DNA from: an uncultured Muribaculaceae bacterium
Lineage (GTDB): Bacteria; Bacteroidota; Bacteroidia; Bacteroidales; Muribaculaceae
Direction of reading: 5' to 3'
DNA: 64,000 nt
Assembly (NCBI GenBank): GCA_934661195.1
Contig: CAKUJD010000006.1
Location: forward strand, 124,001 to 188,000
Shown here: positions 16,961 through 24,403 of the stretch, in pieces
How the letters are laid out: every line of letters begins with the position of its first letter
How positions within the stretch are numbered: position 1 is the first letter of the stretch
Notes under the pieces: model-generated
What the model saw: only the letters and a program-made list of their open reading frames with translations
Told to the model about the DNA's origin: nothing
The model's database searches: none
Position numbers and translations under genes: made by a program

Positions 16961-18192
16961 CCCAGACAGCCCACTTCACATCGCTCGACGAGCTTCTGCG
17001 AGCCCTCCACCGCGAGCGCGCTCTGCTCGGTGCCTTGTTCAAGGACCGGAAAAAGATGTCGTTCCGCTACGACCTGGCTCGTGAACTCTCGAGCCACAGC
17101 GACGAGAGCCTCGACTTCCTTAACCGATACGGAGTGATTCGCGACTGCAACGGCCTGGTGGAACTCAGCGACGTGTATATGCGCTTCTTCGAAGAGGTGC
17201 TTGAGGTTAATGAGGAAATCAGCGTGGCCGGTGTCAAGGAGCACATCGACAGCCTCAATGCCAACATCGACTACTATTTGAGCGAAAACAACGCCGAGCG
17301 CAAGCGCGGCTATCTGCGCAGCGTGGAGCGCACGCTGCAAAACATTGCCCGCGTCACCCGCCGCAATGTGGTTGATTTGAAGCGTAACATCGACAACACG
17401 TACAAGAATGAGCCAAATTTTGTGGTTAAGCGCAAGAAGCTTGTACACCTCGACGAGAAGCGGCGGCACATAGCCTCACTCATCAGCGAATGCGAGCGCG
17501 TGATCGACGAGAAGCAGACCACTTTTTTTGCTGTAGCCATGGATGTGCAGCTAAAGTACACTGTGACCGATGTGAAATTGCAACTGCGTGAAGTGTACCA
17601 TAACCTGCTTGAACTCGACCGTCAAATCATCAACTATCTCAATCTTATTGAGTATCAAAGCCGCTTGCTGCAAAAGGTGCACCGGCTTAAGTATCTGCGC
17701 GACCAGCTGCTGCTCGACACCGGCACCAGTGTTTGTACGGTGATGGCGGCCCGCAACCCTGTGTGGCTCGAGCCCCGCAGGCGATATTCGCTCAAGGTGT
17801 CGCTGTCGGTGCTCCGCAACTCCGACGTGGGGCTGCGTGCGTTGCGCGATGCCGCCAGCGGACGGGTGAAAGACCGCTTGCGCAAGGGCAACCTTGCCGC
17901 TGCGCTTACCAGCGACGAGTTGCTTGAACAGCGGCAGCCCGTTGCCGTGGTTGATGTGGGCGAAGTGAAGAATGCCTTCATGGCCTCTGGCGACCACCTG
18001 TTTCACTTTGTGATGAACTTCTCGGGCTACAACAAGCCCATGACCACCGAAGACAAGTTGGTGGTGTTTTGCCAAATCGCAGCCCAGTATCTCGACGAAC
18101 TAAACGTGAGCGGTGAGCTGCGCGTGTGCGACGACGGCACAGAGTATTCAGTGATTTATCCTAAAAACAGCATAAACGATGCGCTACACTAA
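16957..18192 (+). CDS. JetA/MksF-like kleisin subunit of a Wadjet-type SMC system
   Basis: The 411-residue protein is largely helical with a winged-helix-like start (LRALHRERALLGALFKDRK) and long amphipathic helices from ~95 to 255, then a second globular end. No catalytic motif is seen. Its size and position as first of four genes (this, a 179-residue MksE-like protein, a 1222-residue SMC-like ATPase and a Toprim protein) fit JetA/MksF, the kleisin that bridges the SMC heads. I assign it by architecture and synteny, not by a recognised signature, so the call is weaker than that of the ATPase. It overlaps the acetyltransferase stop by 4 nt and the next start by 14 nt. Confidence 0.7.
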   Translation: MTQTAHFTSLDELLRALHRERALLGALFKDRKKMSFRYDLARELSSHSDESLDFLNRYGVIRDCNGLVELSDVYMRFFEEVLEVNEEISVAGVKEHIDSLNANIDYYLSENNAERKRGYLRSVERTLQNIARVTRRNVVDLKRNIDNTYKNEPNFVVKRKKLVHLDEKRRHIASLISECERVIDEKQTTFFAVAMDVQLKYTVTDVKLQLREVYHNLLELDRQIINYLNLIEYQSRLLQKVHRLKYLRDQLLLDTGTSVCTVMAARNPVWLEPRRRYSLKVSLSVLRNSDVGLRALRDAASGRVKDRLRKGNLAAALTSDELLEQRQPVAVVDVGEVKNAFMASGDHLFHFVMNFSGYNKPMTTEDKLVVFCQIAAQYLDELNVSGELRVCDDGTEYSVIYPKNSINDALH

Positions 18193-18718
18193 AGAAATTT
18201 TCGACATCCTCAGCCGCGGCGGCTTTGTGTCGCAGAACTCAATCGACCCTCAGCGCTCGCGCTACTACGACGCCATTGAGGACGACTTTCAAAGCTATCA
18301 GGAATACTATAGCGGCATAGGACTTGTGCTTGAGGGCGGCAACGGTTACTACTACTTTTCGCGTCCCGAGAGCAAGGTGGAGCTGACCGACAAAATTCAG
18401 CGTCTGGCGCAGTGGATCGACCGCGTTGATTTCCTTAAGACGTTCAATGGCACGTTTGGTGCCGGCTTCACATTCCGCAAGTCGAACATACTCGAGAGGT
18501 TTTCAAGCGACATCGAGCTCAAAGACAAGGCCCGCGCCCTCTATCCAGATGTGAAGACCAATGAGGAGAAAATCGACAAACTTGTGGCCGACTTGGAGCG
18601 CCAGGGGTTTGCCGAACTCGAGAATGAGCTCGACGGCACCTACAAGGTGACTTCGGCTTTCCACTACATCGAGGAGCTGATCGACTGCATCACCATCATC
18701 GACACCGAAGAAGAATAA
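18179..18718 (+). CDS. JetB/MksE-like accessory subunit
   Basis: The 179-residue acidic protein begins MRYTKEIFDILSRGGFVSQN and is predicted helical with a winged-helix character. It carries YYDAIEDDFQSYQEYYSGIG (~28-47), a YYYFSRPES hairpin and ends ITIIDTEEE. This is the form of MksE/JetB (KITE-type) subunits: an N-terminal short wHTH, a beta wing with aromatic residues and a C-terminal wHTH. The start overlaps the preceding gene by 14 nt, consistent with fixed stoichiometry. Domain identity rests on shape and position rather than strong motif matches. Confidence 0.7.
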   Translation: MRYTKEIFDILSRGGFVSQNSIDPQRSRYYDAIEDDFQSYQEYYSGIGLVLEGGNGYYYFSRPESKVELTDKIQRLAQWIDRVDFLKTFNGTFGAGFTFRKSNILERFSSDIELKDKARALYPDVKTNEEKIDKLVADLERQGFAELENELDGTYKVTSAFHYIEELIDCITIIDTEEE

Positions 18719-18754
18719 ACTCTCAACATTAAACACATTCATCAACATAACACA

Positions 18755-21700
18755 ATGAGAGCCTTACGCAAGATAGTTTTTGTTAACAGTGCGCACATCC
18801 GCTATGCCGAGGTGAAACTCGATGGCAATGTGCATTTCATAGGCACGCAGGGCGTGGGCAAGAGCACCCTGCTCAGGGCAGTGCTGTTTTTCTACAATGC
18901 CGACAAGCAGCACTTGGGCATACCCAAGGAAATGAAGTCGTTCGACGAGTTTTACCTGCCTAACGCCAATTCATATATAGTATATGAGGTTGACCACGAG
19001 CATGGCCCGTTCTCCATACTGGTGTTCCGCTCATCGGGCAGGGCCTGCTTCCGCTTTGTCGATGCACCCTACAGCCGTGAGTGGCTCATCGACGGCCATG
19101 GCGAGGTCACAGCCGATGGCAAAGTGATTCGCGAGCGTCTGGACGGCGCCCACATGAGCCGCATCATCGACCGCTACGAGCAGTACCGCGACGTTCTGTA
19201 TGGCAACCGCCAAGCTGCCGTGGGCCGTGAGTTCAAGCGGTTCGGCCTCATGGAGTCGGGCAGCTACCAGAACATTCCGCGCAGCATCCAGAATGTGTTT
19301 CTCAATTCGCGCCTCGATGCCGGCTTTATTAAAGATATCATAATCAAGTCGAAGGGCGATGATGAATCGAAAATCGACCTTGAGTATTTTCGCGGTCAGG
19401 TGTCGGGTTTTGAGCAGCAATATAAGGACATTTCATGCTGGTATAAAACCAACGCCAAGGGCTTGTCGCCAGTTAGGGTGCAGGCCGATGCCGCCGTCGA
19501 CGCCTTTCACGCGCTGATGGGCGGCAAGCGCCGTATAAGCGAGTTGTGCGGCTGTTTAAACTACTGCCTGAGGATGTCGCGTGAGCGCCTGCCCGAGGTG
19601 GAGAAGCAAATTGGTGAACTCAACGCGGCCCTCACCAGGCAGCAGCGGCTGCTCAGCGAGGAGCAGGGCAAGCATGAGAGAGAAAAGTCTAAACTCAACC
19701 AAGAGCAGGGTGTGGCCAACGACCGGCTGAAGCGCCTAAAGAGCCGCCGCGACTATTACGAGGCGCAGCACATTGCCGATGTGCTTAAGCGGTTTGGCAT
19801 GGAGGAGGTGCTTCGAAGCCGGCTCAACAGTCTTAATGGCCAGCTCAGCGGCCTCACTGAGCGCCACCGCGACATCACAGCAAAGTATGCCGACCTCATT
19901 CTGAAACTTGAATCGCAATTCGAGTCTGAAAGTCAGAAGCTCAATGCCCAAATAATTGCATTCAACGATGAGCGGCAGCGTGCCGTCGAGCGCCTTGTTG
20001 AGGCATGCGAAAAGAAAAAGACCGATGAGGAAAAGGCTTTTACCGACAAAATAGGCATAGCCCGCACTGTAATCGACGACGCTAAGAGCGCGCTGGCCGA
20101 GTGCGACAAAGAGTTGCTGAAACTGGATTATTTCGAGCCGTTCAAGGCCGATGAGGATGCCCTTGTGGCCGATATGGACAAAATGAGGCTCAGAGAAAAG
20201 GAATTGGATGGAGCGATTGCCACATGCGAGGCGCAAATAAGCCAAATCCGGGCCGAATATGAAAAGCTTGAAGCCAACGCCAATGCCGGCTTTAGCCGCC
20301 AGAAAGATGAAAAGCGACAAGAGGCCGAAGCCGTCAGGCTTGAAATTGACGAATTGGACGGGTTGCTGTCCAAGGTTGGCGGGTCGCTGTATGAGTGGCT
20401 TGAAGAGAACAAGAGCGACTGGATGCAGAGCATTGGCAAGGTGATCGATGACAAAAGTGTTCTCTACAGCACAGGGCTCAGCCCGCAGATGTCGGCCGAT
20501 GGTGGTGATTCGCTGTTTGGCGTGCAGCTCGACCTGTCGGTGCTGCCGCTGAATGTGCGCCGCCCGCAAGAGTTGAAGCAGCAAAAGGTGCGGCAAGAGA
20601 AACTGCTGCAGCAGCTCGAAGTCGAAATCACCGCCATAGGCCTGCGCCAGAAAAAGGCTGTTGACGATCTCAAGCGGCAATATGCCCCAAAGGTTAAGGA
20701 GCAGAATGCGCGCAAATCGGAATATGAAGCCGAGCTGCACGCCTTGCCACAAAAAATCAAGGCAAAGCAGCTGCAACTCGACGACCTTGTGTGCCGGTCC
20801 GAAAAATATCTGGCCGACCGACGCCAGGAGCAGATCAACATAAAGCGTGAACTCATCGAGCGTCTCAGCAAAGCCAATGGCGAACTCGACAAACTGACGG
20901 ATGAAAAGAATAAACGCCTAAAGGCCGTCGACAAGCAGTGTGCCGACGGCAAGCAGGCAGCTGCACGCCACTGCCAGCAGCGCACGGCCGATGTCGAGGC
21001 CGAGATAAAGCGGCTGAGGCTCGGCACTGAAGACGAAAAGCGTAAATTGCATCGGCAAGAGGTTGAAGAGCTCGAGGGCCGCGGCGCCAACACCGCCATG
21101 GTTGAGGAGTGCCGAGATAAAATCAAGGCCGTGCAGGACGAGTTGCAATACATTGATGGCGTGCGCGGCTTGGTTTATAAATACCGCAGCGACAAAGAGG
21201 AACTGTTCGACCACGAGCAGGACATCAAGGCTGACGTCAAGACTCTGCGCGACAAAATAGAGCTGCTTGAAGAGAAGTACCGCAAGCGCAGGCAAAAGCT
21301 CGACGGGCACATCGCCGACATTCGCAGGCAGGCAGGTGAGTTCTTGGGCGTGAAAGACCGCTTGCAGGCCGACATGCGCAAGGCTGAAGCATTCACGGGC
21401 GACGCGAAACTCTGTCCGCCGTCGCTCGAGTCGGCGCCCGAGCTGCCCACGCAAGACTCCCTTGGCGACACTGTTGATGGCCTGAAGAATGAAATCATTC
21501 TCGACCAGTCGCGCTTCGACAAGCTTAAGCGCTGCGTGAACGCGTTTAAGGCCAATTTCTCGGCCAAAAACACGTTTAACTTTCGCATGGAGCTTGACTC
21601 CGAAACCGACTATACTGCGTTTGCCAGCAATCTTGAAGATTTCATGGTAAACAACAAAATTGAGGAGTATCGCAGCCGCACCAGCGCGCGCTACGTCGAC

Positions 21701-22423
21701 ATCCTTAATCGGCTTTCTAACGAAATGGGCGAGCTGTCGCGCCACGAGTCGGATGTTGACAAGGTAATCAACGACATCAACCGCGACTTCCGCGAGCGCA
21801 ATTTCGTGGGTGTGATAAAGCAGATTTCAATCAGAAATGTGCCTTCGTCCGACAAAATGGTGCAGCTAATGAGGCTTATCAAGGACTTTAGCGACAACAG
21901 CAGTTTAGACATGGGTGAGATGAATCTGTTTTCCACCGCCAACCGCGACGACACCAACCGTAAGGCTGTGGGCCACTTGCTCGACTTCATGAAGGCTCTA
22001 AACGACGAGCCGCAACGCAACGCGCTCTCGCTGTCCGACTTGTTCCAGCTGCAATTCCGCATAGTGGAGAACGACAACGACACCGGCTGGGCCGACAAAC
22101 TGTCGCACGTGGGCAGCGAGGGCACCGACACGCTGGTGAAAGCCATGATCAACATTATGCTTATCAATGTGTTCAAGGACAAAGCCTGCCGCCGCTTTGG
22201 CGACTTCCGCATCCACTGCATGATGGACGAAATTGGCAAGCTGCACCCGCAGAATGTGAAGGGCATACTCGACTTCGCCAACGCGCGCAACATTTTGCTC
22301 ATCAACTCTTCGCCCACCACCTATAATGTGTCGAACTACCGATACACCTATTTGCTTAGCAAAGATGCCAAGTCGCAAACCAAGGTTCAACTGTTAGTGT
22401 CATCAAGCAACAATGAAAATTAA
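18755..22423 (+). CDS. JetC/MksB-like SMC ATPase
   Basis: The 1222-residue protein has the SMC plan: an N-terminal ATPase half with Walker A GTQGVGKST (30-38), a long coiled coil (~280-520), a short globular hinge (~545-615, SLYEWLEENKSDWMQSIGKV), a return coiled coil (~620-930) and a C-terminal ATPase half. In the latter, the Walker B equivalent ends MMDE (D1158, E1159). The ABC signature is unusual: HVGSEGTDTL (~1118-1127) rather than LSGGE/Q. The gene follows jetB-like by 36 nt and overlaps the Toprim gene by 11 nt. In Wadjet systems JetC with JetA/B extrudes DNA loops and triggers JetD to cleave small circular plasmids. DUF3584-type ATPases are the closest family I can name. Confidence 0.88.
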   Translation: MRALRKIVFVNSAHIRYAEVKLDGNVHFIGTQGVGKSTLLRAVLFFYNADKQHLGIPKEMKSFDEFYLPNANSYIVYEVDHEHGPFSILVFRSSGRACFRFVDAPYSREWLIDGHGEVTADGKVIRERLDGAHMSRIIDRYEQYRDVLYGNRQAAVGREFKRFGLMESGSYQNIPRSIQNVFLNSRLDAGFIKDIIIKSKGDDESKIDLEYFRGQVSGFEQQYKDISCWYKTNAKGLSPVRVQADAAVDAFHALMGGKRRISELCGCLNYCLRMSRERLPEVEKQIGELNAALTRQQRLLSEEQGKHEREKSKLNQEQGVANDRLKRLKSRRDYYEAQHIADVLKRFGMEEVLRSRLNSLNGQLSGLTERHRDITAKYADLILKLESQFESESQKLNAQIIAFNDERQRAVERLVEACEKKKTDEEKAFTDKIGIARTVIDDAKSALAECDKELLKLDYFEPFKADEDALVADMDKMRLREKELDGAIATCEAQISQIRAEYEKLEANANAGFSRQKDEKRQEAEAVRLEIDELDGLLSKVGGSLYEWLEENKSDWMQSIGKVIDDKSVLYSTGLSPQMSADGGDSLFGVQLDLSVLPLNVRRPQELKQQKVRQEKLLQQLEVEITAIGLRQKKAVDDLKRQYAPKVKEQNARKSEYEAELHALPQKIKAKQLQLDDLVCRSEKYLADRRQEQINIKRELIERLSKANGELDKLTDEKNKRLKAVDKQCADGKQAAARHCQQRTADVEAEIKRLRLGTEDEKRKLHRQEVEELEGRGANTAMVEECRDKIKAVQDELQYIDGVRGLVYKYRSDKEELFDHEQDIKADVKTLRDKIELLEEKYRKRRQKLDGHIADIRRQAGEFLGVKDRLQADMRKAEAFTGDAKLCPPSLESAPELPTQDSLGDTVDGLKNEIILDQSRFDKLKRCVNAFKANFSAKNTFNFRMELDSETDYTAFASNLEDFMVNNKIEEYRSRTSARYVDILNRLSNEMGELSRHESDVDKVINDINRDFRERNFVGVIKQISIRNVPSSDKMVQLMRLIKDFSDNSSLDMGEMNLFSTANRDDTNRKAVGHLLDFMKALNDEPQRNALSLSDLFQLQFRIVENDNDTGWADKLSHVGSEGTDTLVKAMINIMLINVFKDKACRRFGDFRIHCMMDEIGKLHPQNVKGILDFANARNILLINSSPTTYNVSNYRYTYLLSKDAKSQTKVQLLVSSSNNEN

Positions 22424-23300
22424 ACTCACACCCTCACTTGTCGAAAAACTGATTCTGCTGCGCGATGGCGGCACCCTGGCGGCCAGCTCGCTGCGTGGCG
22501 AGTGGGTGGAGTCGCTACTGCGCGAAGGCGTGCTCGCCAGCATCAACAATGGCAGCCGTCGGCAGTTGCGCTCATCGGCGAGTCCCGCAGCCTTCCAGCA
22601 GGCGCTGGCCGGCATCGACGACGCTCTTGGCAACCTGGATATGGCGCGCAGTATCTTGTCGGCCGATAGCGCATCGCGCGCCAGCCAGGCTGCCGGCACC
22701 GGCAACTCCAAAATAAAGAAGTCGCGCTCTTGCCCCGGTTTCCCCGTCAACTCCTACCAGCCGATAGCATGCAGGCTCAACGGCCGCGGCATAACTGTGT
22801 GCCCCGCCGAAGGCAGTTTCCTTTTCATTGCCGACTGGGAGCGATTCGAGATTTCCCGCGATGCGGTGGTAGTGGGCGTTGAGAACATGGACAATTTCCG
22901 CCTCATTGCCCGTCAGCGCCAGCTTATGGAGGCCGAAGTGTCGGCCACTGCTCCGCTGTTGTTCGTGTCGCGCTATCCGCAATCCAAGGACTTGCACAAA
23001 TGGCTGCAGCGCATACCTAACCGATACGTCCATTTCGGCGATTTCGATCTGGCCGGCATCAATATCTTCATCACCGAGTTTCAGCACCATTTAGGCTCTC
23101 GCGCCTCACTCTTAATCCCAGCCGACATCAGCAGTCGCCTTGCGCACGGTTCGCGCGACCGCTACGTGGACCAGTATGCGCGCTTCGCCCGCCTGACTTC
23201 CAGCGACCCGCGCCTCCAGGCGCTCATCACCCAAATCCACACCCACGGCCGCTGCTACGACCAAGAGGGCTACATCAGCGAAGCCGGTGACGCCGGTTAG
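22413..23300 (+). CDS. JetD/MksG-like Toprim nuclease, compact form
   Basis: The 295-residue protein starts with a winged-helix-like domain (~1-65, TPSLVEKLILLRDGGTLAAS), a low-complexity linker (~85-110) and a Toprim domain. The Toprim acidic residues are E157 (GVENMDNF) and D210/D212 (GDFDLAG), and the C-terminal YDQEGYI (E285) matches the last motif of JetD proteins. JetD is the topoisomerase VI-like nuclease of Wadjet. This copy is much shorter than the usual ~380-400 residues, apparently lacking part of the N-terminal arm. It overlaps the ATPase gene by 11 nt. Its stop overlaps that of the convergent hydrolase by two bases. Confidence 0.82.
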   Translation: MKIKLTPSLVEKLILLRDGGTLAASSLRGEWVESLLREGVLASINNGSRRQLRSSASPAAFQQALAGIDDALGNLDMARSILSADSASRASQAAGTGNSKIKKSRSCPGFPVNSYQPIACRLNGRGITVCPAEGSFLFIADWERFEISRDAVVVGVENMDNFRLIARQRQLMEAEVSATAPLLFVSRYPQSKDLHKWLQRIPNRYVHFGDFDLAGINIFITEFQHHLGSRASLLIPADISSRLAHGSRDRYVDQYARFARLTSSDPRLQALITQIHTHGRCYDQEGYISEAGDAG

Positions 23301-24031
23301 TCGGGGAGGGTGAGGGTGGTGCCGGGGGGCACGTGGTGGCACTCGCCGTGGGCGGGGTTGCGGTAGAGGTCGAACCGGGTGGCCTCGCTGTCGCGGCCCC
23401 ACATGTGCATGGGCACGAAGTGGTCGACTTGCACGGCCTGCAGAAATTCGCGCGCACCGCGGGCGAAGTCTGTGCCCATGTTGGGGTCTATTGGGAACAT
23501 GGCCAGCTGCATGTGTGGCGCGCGGGCGGCGATGGTGCGCAGAATGGCGCGGAAGTCGCCGTCGGCCTTCTTCACCTCTTGCGGTGTGCTTTCGTCGCTC
23601 CAGTGCCAGTCGTTGAGGTCGCCGGCGTGCATCACCAGTTCGCCGGCGGGTAGCGTGGCAAGGTAGCTCACGCCTATGTCGGTGGAGCCGAAGCTGTGTA
23701 TATGCACGCGGCTCAGAGGGCACAGGGTGTCTTCATCGCGGTGCATGAATGTGATGGGCAGCGACTCCAGGTCGAGGCCTTTTACGCGCCGCAGTTTGCG
23801 CCGCGACTCGGCCGACACCACGTAGCGCTCCACCTTGCCTGAGGCCATCCACTTGAATATGTCGGGGTTGAGGTGGTCGGGGTGGCTGTGCGACACCATC
23901 ACCACCATGCGCCTGGCTCGCCCGATGATGGCCGGCATCACGCCGCACTGGTCGGTGTAGTAGTCAAACACCAGTGTCACGCCCTGCGCCTCGAGGGCGA
24001 ATCCGCTGTGGCCTATGCACGTCAGCCGCAT
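23297..24031 (-). CDS. UlaG/YtnP-like metallo-beta-lactamase-fold hydrolase
   Basis: The 244-residue protein starts MRLTCIGHSGFALEAQG and has the MBL metal motif VSHSHPDHLN (HxHxDH) near residue 49, H at MHAGDLNDWHW near 139, D at MFPIDPN and a last H in VPMHMWG. This is the L-ascorbate-lactonase/UlaG-like branch of small hydrolases. The substrate is unknown. I chose the ATG at 24031 because AAAGGA lies about 11 nt upstream; an ATG at 24043 is also possible. It overlaps the 3' end of folK on the same strand and ends against jetD-like. Confidence 0.88.
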   Translation of the reverse strand: MRLTCIGHSGFALEAQGVTLVFDYYTDQCGVMPAIIGRARRMVVMVSHSHPDHLNPDIFKWMASGKVERYVVSAESRRKLRRVKGLDLESLPITFMHRDEDTLCPLSRVHIHSFGSTDIGVSYLATLPAGELVMHAGDLNDWHWSDESTPQEVKKADGDFRAILRTIAARAPHMQLAMFPIDPNMGTDFARGAREFLQAVQVDHFVPMHMWGRDSEATRFDLYRNPAHGECHHVPPGTTLTLPD

Positions 24032-24396
24032 ATCTGGTGCCATCCTTTCTGAAAATATTGCTGGGCATAGTCGGCGGGGCGCACCACCTCGCCGTTCCAC
24101 ACCACTATGTCGAGGTCGATGGGCACTATGCCCCGCGCGCGGCAGTCGGCGTCGCGCCCGCACTGGCGCTCGTAGCTCTTGAACCGCGCGTTGAGGGCGG
24201 CCAGGCTGCAGGCGCACTCGCCGCTGGCCACCGCGTTCATGTAGTCGCCGCCGTGGCCGTTGAGGGCCGCCGTGGCATACACGCCCGACTGGCGGCAGCC
24301 GTCGAGTGTGGCCTGAAGCCACTTGAGGCACTGCGCCACCTGCGCGGCGCGGTCGGCGCTGTTGCTGCCTATGCTCACTGTAATGCTGTTGCTCAT
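24022..24396 (-). CDS. folK: HPPK-like pyrophosphokinase (FolK)
   Basis: The 124-residue product starts with SITVSIGSNSADRAAQV (HPPK SIGSN/DR motif) and has DCRARGIVPIDLDIVVWN near residue 85, matching the R-x-IDLDLL signature of 6-hydroxymethyl-7,8-dihydropterin pyrophosphokinase in folate synthesis. It is short compared with the usual ~155-165 residues: the region after IDLD is truncated to ~30 residues. It may be a compact Bacteroidales form or a non-folate relative. The gene lies 8 nt after tex. Confidence 0.78.
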   Translation of the reverse strand: MSNSITVSIGSNSADRAAQVAQCLKWLQATLDGCRQSGVYATAALNGHGGDYMNAVASGECACSLAALNARFKSYERQCGRDADCRARGIVPIDLDIVVWNGEVVRPADYAQQYFQKGWHQICG

Positions 24397-24403
24397 TCTT
24401 TTT

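Noticed and set aside
16957..23300. Classical MukBEF or SMC-ScpAB condensin
   Set aside because: Subunit sizes do not fit MukF/MukE/MukB exactly, and a Toprim nuclease gene is part of the cluster, which neither system has.
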